Of a stretch of 64,000 bases of DNA, positions 44,894-53,420 are shown in pieces. The first letter of the stretch is position 1; every line of letters starts with the position of its first letter. Under the pieces are notes generated by a model. That model was not told where the DNA came from. It did not search any database and saw only the letters and a program-made list of their open reading frames with translations. Source of the DNA: Flavobacteriaceae bacterium CG2_30_31_66 (lineage in GTDB: Bacteria; Bacteroidota; Bacteroidia; Flavobacteriales; Flavobacteriaceae). Location: assembly GCA_001873065.1 (NCBI GenBank), contig MNYM01000046.1, forward strand, positions 1 through 64,000, given 5' to 3'. The translations under genes were made by a program, and so were the position numbers.

Positions 44894-46774
44894 ATGGAAC
44901 AAAAAAAATTCGATTACAACTCTTTCATTGGAATGATTCTTCTAGGAGGAATTATGCTTTGGTATTTTAACACAAACAAACCAGAAATTACCCCAGAAAC
45001 TACCTCAACAAGTATTGAAAAAGTTTCTAATAAAAAATTAACAAAAAAAGAAACTATTTCTATAAGTACTACTTCTTTCTCAAACGACTCTATCAAAAAA
45101 GTTGAACTTACAAATAAATTGGGCGCATTCGCAATGAGTGCTTTGCAAGCTAAAGAAGGAAATTCGGTATTGGAAAATGAGTTTGTGAAATTGACGATTG
45201 ACAACAAAGGTGGGCAAATTATTGAAGCATTACTCAAAAATTTTAAAACTTATGATTCTTTACCTCTGTACTTGATTAAAGAAAACAACGCATCATTTAA
45301 TATCAATTTTGGAACAACAGACAATCGAATTTTAAACACCAAAGACTTATTTTTTGAGCCTACCATCACAAAAAACGGTAAAAATCAAATATTGACTTTA
45401 AAGTCAAAAGTATCTGAAAATCAGTTTTTAGAGTATAGATATGAGATGAAACCCAATGAATATATGGTTGATTTTTCAATCCGTTCAAATGGTTTGAATA
45501 GCGTTTTTAACGCCTCAAATCCAATCAATTTAACTTGGAATTTGAATGCTTACAGAAATGAAAAAAGTATCAACACTGAAAATAAAATGTATTCTTATTA
45601 CTATTTCAAAGCTGAAAATGAAGTTGATTATTTGAATGCTGGAAAATCTGATGTGATAAATAATGTTGATTGGGTTGCTTATAAACAGCACTTTTTTACT
45701 TCCAATTTATTGACTGACAAGCCTTTCGAAAAAGCCACTGTTACTTCTACAGACTTGGTGTTGAACGAAGATATTGACACAATTTTCACCAAAAAATATG
45801 AATTGAAAACACCTTTGGCTTTGTCTGGTGGTGAGTTGAATTACAACATGAAATGGTTTTATGGACCAAGTGATTACAATCTTTTAAAGAAATATGAAAA
45901 CACAGATTTGGATGAAATTTCTGATTTAGGTTGGGGGATTTTTGGTTTCTTAAACAGAGTTGTTTTTTACCCAGTTTTCAACTTTTTGAAAGAATTTTTA
46001 TCCAACTTCGGATTGATTATCATTTTAATGACCATTGTTGTGCGAATTATCATGTCGCCTTTGGTGTATAAATCGTATTTATCAAGTGCGAAAATGAAGG
46101 TAATTCGTCCTGAATTGAATGCGCTTCTTGAAAAATATCCGGGGAAAGATAATGCCATGAAACGCCAACAAGAAACCATGGCAATTCAACGAAAAGCTGG
46201 AGTTAGCATGCTATCAGGTTGTATTCCTGCATTGCTTCAAATGCCTGTATTCTTTGCATTATTCAAGTTTTTTCCAACAAATATTTCATTAAGACAGGAA
46301 GGATTTTTGTGGGCGCCAGATCTATCATCTTATGACACTATTTTCACTTTGCCATTTTCTATTCCTTTTTATGGAGACCACGTAAGTTTGTTCCCAATTT
46401 TGGCTTCTGTAGCCATTTTCTTTTACATGCAAATGAATCAAAGTCAGCAAGCCAATATGCAAATGCCACCACAAGAAGGCATGCCTGACATGAGCAAAAT
46501 GATGAAATATATGATTTATTTATCACCAATTATGATGTTGTTTTTCTTCAACAATTATGCAAGTAGTTTGAGTTTGTACTATTTTGTATCTAATTTATTG
46601 ACGATTTTCATCATGTTATTTATCAAACATTTTGTGATTGACGAAGCAAAAATTCACGCTCAAATTGAGGAAAACAAGAAAAAACCTGTCAAAGTTAGCA
46701 AGTTTAGACAACGAATTGACGAAGCAATGAAACAAGCACAAGAACAACAAGCGAAACAACAGAAGAAGAAATAG
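44894..46774 (+). CDS. yidC: membrane protein insertase YidC
   Basis: Inserts and folds inner-membrane proteins with or without SecYEG. The 626-residue product has a first membrane helix (about 11-24), a large periplasmic beta-rich domain (about 60-340) as in Gram-negative YidC, then the core: a helix at NFGLIIILMTIVVRIIMSPL, the cytosolic KMKVIRPELNALLEKYPGK hairpin, further helices around LSGCIPALLQMPVFFALFKF, and a lysine-rich tail (EQQAKQQKKK). The conserved Arg in VVRIIM is present. Follows pyrG. Confidence 0.95.
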   Translation: MEQKKFDYNSFIGMILLGGIMLWYFNTNKPEITPETTSTSIEKVSNKKLTKKETISISTTSFSNDSIKKVELTNKLGAFAMSALQAKEGNSVLENEFVKLTIDNKGGQIIEALLKNFKTYDSLPLYLIKENNASFNINFGTTDNRILNTKDLFFEPTITKNGKNQILTLKSKVSENQFLEYRYEMKPNEYMVDFSIRSNGLNSVFNASNPINLTWNLNAYRNEKSINTENKMYSYYYFKAENEVDYLNAGKSDVINNVDWVAYKQHFFTSNLLTDKPFEKATVTSTDLVLNEDIDTIFTKKYELKTPLALSGGELNYNMKWFYGPSDYNLLKKYENTDLDEISDLGWGIFGFLNRVVFYPVFNFLKEFLSNFGLIIILMTIVVRIIMSPLVYKSYLSSAKMKVIRPELNALLEKYPGKDNAMKRQQETMAIQRKAGVSMLSGCIPALLQMPVFFALFKFFPTNISLRQEGFLWAPDLSSYDTIFTLPFSIPFYGDHVSLFPILASVAIFFYMQMNQSQQANMQMPPQEGMPDMSKMMKYMIYLSPIMMLFFFNNYASSLSLYYFVSNLLTIFIMLFIKHFVIDEAKIHAQIEENKKKPVKVSKFRQRIDEAMKQAQEQQAKQQKKK

Positions 46775-46798
46775 TTGATGGTTTTTAGTGCAAAAATA

Positions 46799-46831
46799 CA
46801 AAACCCAAAACTTGATTGTTTTGGGTTTTTT
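46799..46831. terminator. terminator of yidC
   Basis: AAACCCAAAA and TTTTGGGTTT pair around an eight-base loop and are followed by TTT. The A-run on the left could serve the converging glycosyltransferase gene. Confidence 0.8.
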
Positions 46832-46883
46832 GTTGGTTATGAAAATGGAGTTTTTAATAAAATCAAGCATTTTTATAAAAAAA

Positions 46884-47822
46884 TCAAGCTTTTAAAAATC
46901 CTAATCCATAACCTAAAAATTGTGTAAAAGTAGTAATCATCGTCAAAAAAGCTACTTTTAAATTTTTATTTTGTAATGAGGATTCCAAAAAAATAAGCAA
47001 GAAATAAATGGCATACAACCCTAAAATTTGCGAAAATCCAATAATTGCTGCTAAAATTCCAATGACAAAACCAATCAAAAACACACTTGGAAACCAATAA
47101 GTTAGTTTGGCTGATTTTGGGTATTTTTGATTTAAAAAAGGTCTCGTTTTTCCAAATTGATAGGTTTGATTGAAAAATTGACGAATAGAACTTTTCCTTT
47201 TGTGATACACAAAAGCGTTTTCAATCAATTGCGTTTTGAAATCATGTTGCCACAATCTCATTGTCAAATCAATATCTTCACCAATTTTCATTGCTGAAAA
47301 TCCGTTTGTTTTTTCAAAAGCTTTTTTTGAAATTCCGAAATTAAAACTTCTTGGTTGAAAAGTGCCAACTGATTTTTTTTTACCACGAATTCCTCCTGTT
47401 GTTAAAAAAGAAGTCATGGAATAATTGATGGCTTTTTGCAAAGAAGTGAAACTTTTATGAGCTGCATCTGGACCTCCAAAAGCGTCTGTAAAATCACTTT
47501 CTAAACTGTTGTTAACTACTGATAAATAGTGATTTGGAAGAATGACATCCGAATCTAAAATGATAAAATAATTTCCTGAAGCTTGTTGCATTCCAAAATT
47601 ACGTGAATTTCCAGCTCCTGAATTTTCTTTGAAAAAATAACAGATATTGAGTAATTTCGAATAGTTGTTTACAATTTCATCACTTTTATGAGAAGAGCCA
47701 TCTTCAACAATAATTACTTCAAAATCTTCCTGAAAATCTTGTTGTGTAAGACTTTCTAATAATTCGTCAATTTCATTTGGACGATTAAAAACAGGAATTA
47801 TTATTGAGAAATTGAGTTTCAA
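46884..47822 (-). CDS. glycosyltransferase family 2 protein
   Basis: A 312-residue GT-A-fold enzyme. The N-terminus SIIIPVFNRPNEIDELLESL is the nucleotide-sugar-binding region, followed by VIIVEDGSS, metal-binding DSD in FIILDSDVILP and the ED motif in KIGEDIDLTMRLWQ. Residues about 238-310 are two to three membrane helices, so it works at the inner membrane facing the cytoplasm. The substrate is unknown. It lies five bases after a SAM-methyltransferase gene, suggesting modification of an envelope glycan or lipid. Confidence 0.88.
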   Translation of the reverse strand: MKLNFSIIIPVFNRPNEIDELLESLTQQDFQEDFEVIIVEDGSSHKSDEIVNNYSKLLNICYFFKENSGAGNSRNFGMQQASGNYFIILDSDVILPNHYLSVVNNSLESDFTDAFGGPDAAHKSFTSLQKAINYSMTSFLTTGGIRGKKKSVGTFQPRSFNFGISKKAFEKTNGFSAMKIGEDIDLTMRLWQHDFKTQLIENAFVYHKRKSSIRQFFNQTYQFGKTRPFLNQKYPKSAKLTYWFPSVFLIGFVIGILAAIIGFSQILGLYAIYFLLIFLESSLQNKNLKVAFLTMITTFTQFLGYGLGFLKA

Positions 47823-47827
47823 GTAAA

Positions 47828-48880
47828 TTAATTTTTATAATCGATTTCTAAAGTATATGATGCAGATAAAAATAAACTTTGACTTCCAAATAACCTCATT
47901 AAAAAGTTAAATAAATATTTTGGAATGTTTACAATCTTATTATTTGAATAACTATAAAAACTGTTTGAAAACTTCACAAAAGTATTTTCATTTTCTATTA
48001 ATTTTCTCAATTCTTTTAAATCAATAATATGCTCTGCCCAATTTCCAGTTGATGGATCACAAGTGTTTGTTGGGTGTTTTATTGCAGGTTTTACCTGGTC
48101 AAAATTGAGTTGTTTTTTACAAAAATTTAAAATATCCTCTCCAAAAAGACCTCTTGTATTTTTTGCTAAAATTAAAATTTTCTCTTCAGTTAAATTTTTA
48201 AAATTTTGGGCTATAATTTCTTTTCTAATTTCCAAAAATGGCTTATTTGCATCTCTCTCTTTCCAGCCATTTTCTATTTTTGAACCTATATATTCAGCCT
48301 TTATATGGATTTTTTTTAATCTTCTGTTTATATAGGGATTTTGAGCATTTGCACTTGTCATAAAACATAAAGAAAAAGATTTTGAAATCTTGCGAACTCC
48401 TAAAAACCAATCATCTAAATCATAAATATGTTCTAAAACATCAAAAGATGAAATAATATCAATATCTATATTATTTTCATTAATATATGAAGTTAATTCG
48501 TGAATATCTCCAGAAATAAAATGGTCAATTGAAGAGTTAATAATTTTAGAAATCACTTTTACATCATTTGTTGAAACCTCATAAATATCATTATAAATAA
48601 CTGTTTTGAACCCCATTTCTACAGCCAAAAATGACAAAATTCCACAACCTCCACCATAATCTATAAAGCTACTTTCTTGAACTGTTTTATTTAATTTATA
48701 AATTACTTTTTGAAGTAACTGTTCATATAAAGGCATAAAAAAAAAGTAATTATCAATATAGTCTTTTAGGTATCTCTTATTATAATCAGAAATATTTAAA
48801 TGAGATACATCCAATTTTTTTAACTTACCATCAAGCTTGGCAATTGCATTCTTAATCAATAAAATTTCTTTATTTGTCAT
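47828..48880 (-). CDS. SAM-dependent methyltransferase domain protein
   Basis: A 350-residue protein with a class I methyltransferase core in the first half: motif I SFIDYGGGCGILSFLAVEMG (about 70-90), the acidic post-I position in VIYNDIYE and motif IV-like ISSFDVLEHIYDLDDW. The second half has no recognised domain and ends with hydrophobic and aromatic stretches (FLMRLFGSQSLFLSASY). The acceptor is unknown; the coupled glycosyltransferase suggests a carbohydrate or lipid acceptor (inference). Its base composition is slightly more AT-rich than its neighbours. Confidence 0.83.
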   Translation of the reverse strand: MTNKEILLIKNAIAKLDGKLKKLDVSHLNISDYNKRYLKDYIDNYFFFMPLYEQLLQKVIYKLNKTVQESSFIDYGGGCGILSFLAVEMGFKTVIYNDIYEVSTNDVKVISKIINSSIDHFISGDIHELTSYINENNIDIDIISSFDVLEHIYDLDDWFLGVRKISKSFSLCFMTSANAQNPYINRRLKKIHIKAEYIGSKIENGWKERDANKPFLEIRKEIIAQNFKNLTEEKILILAKNTRGLFGEDILNFCKKQLNFDQVKPAIKHPTNTCDPSTGNWAEHIIDLKELRKLIENENTFVKFSNSFYSYSNNKIVNIPKYLFNFLMRLFGSQSLFLSASYTLEIDYKN

Positions 48881-48977
48881 GTTAGTTTATGTACATGCAA
48901 TCTACAAAAAGGGACAGAAATAAAAAATGCAAATCGTTATAGATTTGCATTTTAAATAATTAGTTGATTATCATTTT

Positions 48978-49793
48978 TTATTCTCCATCAACAAACTTAC
49001 TCATCACAGCATCACTAACGCCCATGTTTGAGAATCCACCATCGTGAAATAAGTTTTGTAATGTTACTTTTTTCGTTAAATCCGAAAACAATGTCAATGT
49101 GTAATCTGCACATTCTAAAGCAGTTGCATTTCCAAGAGGACTCATTTGATCTGCATACGCTAAAAATCCGTCAAAACCTTTTACACCACTTCCAGCAGTT
49201 GTTGGTGTTGGAGATTGTGAAATTGTATTGACACGAACTTTGTGATCACGTCCAAAAAAGTAGCCAAAACTACGTGCTACACTTTCTAAATACGCTTTAT
49301 TATCAGCCATATCATTATAATCTGGAAACACTCTTTGAGCAGCCATATAGGTCAATGCAACAATACTTCCCCAATCATTCATCGCTTTTTTGTTGTACAA
49401 AACATTCATTGTTTTGTGAAAAGAAACTGCAGAAACATCCCAGCCTTTTGTTGTAAAATCGTAGTTAGAATCTGTATAATGTTTTCCTTTTCTCACATTT
49501 ACTGACATCCCAATTGAATGCAAAACGAAGTCTAATTTTCCGCCTAAAATTTCCATAGATTTTTCAACTAAATTGGTTAAATCTTCCATTGAAGTAGCAT
49601 CTGCAGGAATAATTTGTGAACCAGTTTTTGCTGCTAAACCATTCAATTCTCCCATTCTCATTGCGATTGGAGCATTTGTCAATACAAATTCTGCACCTTC
49701 TTCATGGGCTCTTTCTGCAACTTTCCAAGCAATTGAATGCTCATTTAATGCACCAAATATGATTCCTTTTTTGCCTTTTAATAAATTATACAT
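48978..49793 (-). CDS. fabI: enoyl-[acyl-carrier-protein] reductase (NADH)
   Basis: Final reduction step of fatty acid elongation. The 271-residue short-chain dehydrogenase has the FabI-type nucleotide site GIIFGALNEHSIAWKVAERA, LDFVLHSIGMS, and the catalytic Tyr-x6-Lys in YNDMADNKAYLE, followed by VRVNTISQSPTPT. Length and order match FabI. It is preceded by a -7 box and an A/C-rich low-complexity tract. In flavobacteria fabI commonly neighbours recN, as here. Confidence 0.95.
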   Translation of the reverse strand: MYNLLKGKKGIIFGALNEHSIAWKVAERAHEEGAEFVLTNAPIAMRMGELNGLAAKTGSQIIPADATSMEDLTNLVEKSMEILGGKLDFVLHSIGMSVNVRKGKHYTDSNYDFTTKGWDVSAVSFHKTMNVLYNKKAMNDWGSIVALTYMAAQRVFPDYNDMADNKAYLESVARSFGYFFGRDHKVRVNTISQSPTPTTAGSGVKGFDGFLAYADQMSPLGNATALECADYTLTLFSDLTKKVTLQNLFHDGGFSNMGVSDAVMSKFVDGE

Positions 49794-49802
49794 ATTTCTT
49801 GT

Positions 49803-49866
49803 TTTTGGTTTATGGTTGTTGGTTGTTCGCCATTTTAAAAGTTTGAATTTTGAATTTAAAACTTTG
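49803..49866. repeat. low-complexity intergenic tract upstream of fabI
   Basis: Text such as TTTTTGGTTTATGGTTGTTGG and the following TTTGAATTTTGAATTTAAAACTTTGAA consists of near-repeats of a six- to eight-base word. It lies within the fabI leader and is similar in style to other tracts in the window. Confidence 0.45.
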
Positions 49867-49876
49867 AACTCTTTTG

Positions 49877-49884
49877 CAAATATA
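49877..49884 (-). promoter_or_regulatory. -7 box of fabI
   Basis: TATATTTG on the minus strand, five bases from the recN stop and 83 bases upstream of the fabI ATG; the low-complexity tract would be transcribed as leader. No clear -33. Confidence 0.5.
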
Positions 49885-49888
49885 AACT

Positions 49889-51541
49889 TTAATTTAATAA
49901 TTCTTTTGCATGAATAATCGCAGATTCAGAAAGTGCTTTTCCACTCAACATTTCAGCAATTTCAGCAACTCGTTCTTCAGTAGTTAATTTCTTTAATTGT
50001 GTAGTTGTTTCTCCATTAATTTCTTCTTTAAAAACCTTGTAATGATGACTTCCTTTTGCGGCAATTTGAGGCAAATGTGTAATGGTAATTACTTGCATAT
50101 TTTTACTCATTTGCTGCATGATTGCAGCAATTTTATTAGAAACTTCGCCAGAAACCCCAGTGTCAATCTCATCAAAAATAATGGTTGGCAATTGTGTGTT
50201 TTCTGATAGTATTTTTTTGATAGAAAGCATTATTCGCGACAATTCACCTCCAGATGCTACTTTTTTTAATTCGCCAAAATTTCCTCCTTTATTGGCGGAA
50301 AAAAGGAATTCTAAATCATCTTTTCCGTTTGAAAAATAGTTTTTTGTTGGTGTAATTTTGATCGAAAATCGCGCATTTACCATTCCTAAATCTGACAATA
50401 AGACTTGTAATTCATTTTGCAAATTTGGAATTATTTTTTTTCTAGCATCTGAAATTTTTGATGCAATTACATCCAATTCTAAGGCAACTGTTTCAATTTC
50501 TTTCTTTTTTTGCTTGATATTTTCGTCAGCATTTTCAACTTGACTCACTTTTTCTGATAAACCTTCGAGAACAATTAACAATTCAGGGTTCGAATTTACA
50601 GCATGTTTTTTCTGTAAATTATAAATCAATTGCAATCTGTCATTGATTTGAATGGCTTCAATTGGATCAAATTCTACATGTTCGTTGGCATCTTCCAATT
50701 CAACTACAATATCATCCAATTCAATTTTAATACTTGTGATTCTAGCTGATAATTCTTGATACTCTTTTGAAAAAGGCGCAATTTTAGACAACCTATTTTC
50801 AAGAATCAATAATAAACTTTGAATACCAATTTCTTCATTAACTGAAATAGCTAATGCTTCAGACAAATTCAATTTTATTTCTTCAATATTATTGAGTTTG
50901 TCAAGTTTTTCTTCCAATTCTTGTTGCTCATCAATTTGCAATTTTGCCTTTTCTAATTCATTGAATAAGAATAAATTATACTCATATTGTTTGATTGCTT
51001 CTTGTTGATTTTTTTCTAATTTCTCTAACTCCTTTTTAAGTTTTGAAAGAGATTGCAAACCTTGTTTATATGTTGCAATAATTGACCCATTTTTAGCTAA
51101 GGCATCAATCACAGAAAATTGGAAATCTGCATCCGATAATTGCATGGTTTGATGCTGTGAATGCACATCAATCAACAAAGATTTCAGGTCATTCAAAGCA
51201 GACAAATTCACAGGAGTATCATTCACAAAAGCTCTAGATTTTCCTGAAGGTAAAATTTCTCTCCTAATGATGGTAAAATCATCATAATCTAATTCTAATT
51301 CCTCAAAAACATTCTCTAAATCGTAATTTGCAATAGACAATTTGGCTTCTACCACACATTTTTTTGAAGTGTCTTTTAAAGAAGATAAATCAGCTCTGTT
51401 TCCCAAAACCAATCCTAAAGCACCTAATAAAATAGATTTTCCTGCTCCAGTTTCGCCAGTAATAATGGACAATCCTGAAAAAAAATCAATCGTTAATTCG
51501 TTGATTAAAGCGTAGTTATTGATGGATAAGTGTGTGAGCAA
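49889..51541 (-). CDS. recN: DNA repair protein RecN
   Basis: SMC-like ATPase for double-strand break repair; cytosolic. The 550-residue length is typical. Walker A SIITGETGAGKSILLGAL is near the N-terminus, a long coiled coil spans about 150-380, and the C-terminal head has KVASGGELSRIMLSIK (signature) and IIFDEIDTGVSGEV (Walker B), then VITITHLPQIAAKG. The start is TTG at 51541 (reading MLTHLSINNYAL); no ATG fits the conserved N-terminus. Upstream lies the inserted toxin-antitoxin locus, where DUF4835 would normally be the neighbour. Confidence 0.95.
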   Translation of the reverse strand: MLTHLSINNYALINELTIDFFSGLSIITGETGAGKSILLGALGLVLGNRADLSSLKDTSKKCVVEAKLSIANYDLENVFEELELDYDDFTIIRREILPSGKSRAFVNDTPVNLSALNDLKSLLIDVHSQHQTMQLSDADFQFSVIDALAKNGSIIATYKQGLQSLSKLKKELEKLEKNQQEAIKQYEYNLFLFNELEKAKLQIDEQQELEEKLDKLNNIEEIKLNLSEALAISVNEEIGIQSLLLILENRLSKIAPFSKEYQELSARITSIKIELDDIVVELEDANEHVEFDPIEAIQINDRLQLIYNLQKKHAVNSNPELLIVLEGLSEKVSQVENADENIKQKKKEIETVALELDVIASKISDARKKIIPNLQNELQVLLSDLGMVNARFSIKITPTKNYFSNGKDDLEFLFSANKGGNFGELKKVASGGELSRIMLSIKKILSENTQLPTIIFDEIDTGVSGEVSNKIAAIMQQMSKNMQVITITHLPQIAAKGSHHYKVFKEEINGETTTQLKKLTTEERVAEIAEMLSGKALSESAIIHAKELLN

Positions 51542-51601
51542 AATTGGTTTATTTTAAAGAATAAAATTAGTGAAATTTTATAAATAAACTTACTCTTTTA
51601 A

Positions 51602-52126
51602 TTAAAATGAAAAACTTAAACCAACAGTAAATTGTCTTGGTCGTAATGAAAACTTATACTCAGAAACATAATTTGTATTACTATCAATAGTGGAAAAAAA
51701 TTGTTCATTAAAAATATTATTCAATGAAGCAGTGAAAAAAAGCTTTTTTGATGGTTTATAAAAAAAAGACATATTAAACAGGGAATTTTTATTGTTAATA
51801 TCACTTGCAGAAAAACTCGTGAAAACTGATTCTGTTTCAAAATTAATTCTTGATTTTGAAGAATTATTAAAGAAAAGTAATAATTCTATATTATTATGAT
51901 GTATTTGATAATACAACGTAATTTGCTTTTGAATTTCTATTTGATGAATATTCGAATCTTTTTCCCATTTTTTAAACGTTTGTGGACTTACTTTTAGAAT
52001 CGAAATTACATCAGAAACATTACTTATAAATTGCAATACTTCATTTTCTGACCATTGTTTTTCAAGAAAATCAATATTTTGTTGATAGGTTTCTACGGCT
52101 AATGGTGAGGCTATAATCTTATACAC
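51602..52126 (-). CDS. RelE/ParE-type toxin fused to a TonB-dependent receptor C-terminus
   Basis: From GTG 52126 the product has 174 residues (an ATG 12 codons upstream is possible). The first ~100 residues match a RelE/ParE-type toxin: YKIIASPLAVETYQQNIDFL, WSENEVLQFISNV, the SPQTF loop, and the end strands QKQITLYYQI and NIELLLFFNN. At about NSSKS the sequence changes to barrel strands of a TonB-dependent receptor (KLFFTASLNNIFNEQFF and a terminal FSLRPRQFTVGLSFSF). The toxin stop has been replaced by this remnant; no receptor N-terminus is nearby. Toxin activity of the fusion is uncertain. Confidence 0.72.
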   Translation of the reverse strand: MYKIIASPLAVETYQQNIDFLEKQWSENEVLQFISNVSDVISILKVSPQTFKKWEKDSNIHQIEIQKQITLYYQIHHNNIELLLFFNNSSKSRINFETESVFTSFSASDINNKNSLFNMSFFYKPSKKLFFTASLNNIFNEQFFSTIDSNTNYVSEYKFSLRPRQFTVGLSFSF

Positions 52127-52445
52127 CGTATTGTTTTTTTGAATCAGCCAACACTTTTTCAAAATCTACACCCAAACCTTCATTCAGTTGATTTTTTGAC
52201 TTTTCTATAAATTTAGCAATCACTTGGTCTTGAAATTCTTGGTATTGTTGTGGATATAAATGTTTAGAAAGTAATTTAACTTCTTCAGTAGAAAAACGTT
52301 TTTCGCGCATTTTTTTATAAAAAAAACTATCTTTTACATTCAAAAGCTTTAAAAAATAAGCAGTTTTGAAATCACTCTTTTTGATATCTTCTATGAGTTG
52401 AGTAACAACATGGTCGTAATTGTAAATAAGCTCTAAATTATTCAT
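52119..52445 (-). CDS. antitoxin-like protein with HTH-type region
   Basis: A 108-residue protein. Its middle part (FLKLLNVKDSFFYKKMREKR then FSTEEVKLLSKHL) resembles the helix-turn-helix domain of Bacteroidota RelE-system antitoxins; the C-terminal tail (KNQLNEGLGVDFEKVLADS) would be the toxin-binding part. It precedes the toxin frame and overlaps its GTG start by eight bases (GTGTATAA), the standard antitoxin-toxin order. Nested palindromes upstream are candidate autoregulatory operators. Assignment rests on pairing and general pattern. Confidence 0.72.
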   Translation of the reverse strand: MNNLELIYNYDHVVTQLIEDIKKSDFKTAYFLKLLNVKDSFFYKKMREKRFSTEEVKLLSKHLYPQQYQEFQDQVIAKFIEKSKNQLNEGLGVDFEKVLADSKKQYGV

Positions 52446-52450
52446 ATATA

Positions 52451-52480
52451 TAAAGTATTTACTTTACAAATATAAGTAAA
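52451..52480 (-). promoter_or_regulatory. antitoxin promoter with nested palindromes
   Basis: On the minus strand TATATTTG (52467-52474) is the -7 box. Two palindromes overlap here: TAAAGTA-TT-TACTTTA (52451-52466) and TTTACTT/AAGTAAA (52458-52464 and 52474-52480), the latter flanking the -7 box. This is the expected place for antitoxin-mediated autorepression. Confidence 0.5.
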
Positions 52481-52532
52481 TTTATATTGAAGATAAAGTG
52501 AAAAACTTATTAGTAATAAAGTGAAATTTGAT

Positions 52533-53420
52533 TTACTCTAATTTTCGCCACTTTGAACTATTATTTGGAGAGATTTTTTTCAAAGATGTAACCATTCTAG
52601 CTGCATTTCTGGTTTTTGATCCATCAGTATAAATGTTTACAATTTCATCAGCTTTGGCGTCAAAAAATACTCTGATTAGGTAATTTCCAACAGTTTTGTT
52701 AAATAAAGACGCTACTTTCAAAACACTATCTTCAATGGTTTGTTTTGCAAAATCTTTGTTAGCTCCAAAATTATCCATGCCTTTGATATGATATTCATAG
52801 ATCACATCTCTAAAAGTTTTTAAATTCGGTGACAATAAATCGTCAATTAATAAAAATCGATTTTGTTTTCCAACCACATTTTGCCAAGCTGCAATGCCAC
52901 TTTGTTGTGCTTGTAACATCACATTTTGTGCCTCTTTCAACTCAAATTCTCCTCCATATTTTGAAAACGAATCTGCATCAACACCAATTATCGTATATAC
53001 ATAAAATACGATGGTAGAGATTAAATTACTATCAAAAGAATTCCGATTGTATATCAAAGGATCAAATTCGTTGTATCTAAAAGTGAAATCATTGTCTTTG
53101 ATATTCAATAAAGGTGTTGCATATGTTGAGCCAAAAACGGGTCTAGAAGATTGAATTTGTAAAGTACCTGAAAAAGTATTGTCTTCTCTGGAAGTAATGA
53201 TGATATTGATGGCGCAATCTACTCTCTCCTCAGGTTTTACAACTCTATTTGTCCATTTTGTTTGATTGATAAACTCAGTCAACGCTTTTTCTAAGGTTTG
53301 AAAAATTTGTCTATTAGAACCTCCAATTTGTTCATAATTGATTTTTACCAAACAATTTACTTCTTGCGAAAATAGATTGAAACAGCCTAAAAAGGCAGTA
53401 AAAAAAACAAGTTTACGCAT
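52533..53420 (-). CDS. DUF4835 family protein (type IX secretion PorD-like)
   Basis: A 295-residue exported protein with signal peptide 1-18 (FLGCFNLFSQ). Conserved parts are NCLVKINYEQIGGSNRQIF, the VDCAINIIITS strand, ATPLLNIKDNDFTFRYNEFD and KYGGEFELKEAQNVMLQAQQ. It reads like the DUF4835 family, which I recall being named PorD in the type IX secretion (gliding/secretion) apparatus of Bacteroidota; that name is from memory. It overlaps the end of coaBC by eight bases, in the conserved order bamD-rpoZ-coaBC-DUF4835-recN. Confidence 0.87.
   Translation of the reverse strand: MRKLVFFTAFLGCFNLFSQEVNCLVKINYEQIGGSNRQIFQTLEKALTEFINQTKWTNRVVKPEERVDCAINIIITSREDNTFSGTLQIQSSRPVFGSTYATPLLNIKDNDFTFRYNEFDPLIYNRNSFDSNLISTIVFYVYTIIGVDADSFSKYGGEFELKEAQNVMLQAQQSGIAAWQNVVGKQNRFLLIDDLLSPNLKTFRDVIYEYHIKGMDNFGANKDFAKQTIEDSVLKVASLFNKTVGNYLIRVFFDAKADEIVNIYTDGSKTRNAARMVTSLKKISPNNSSKWRKLE

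Noticed and set aside
51602-52532. Possible genomic island boundary or attachment site at the toxin locus
   Set aside because: No integrase, transposase, tRNA or direct repeat flanks were seen; only the inserted genes themselves are supported.
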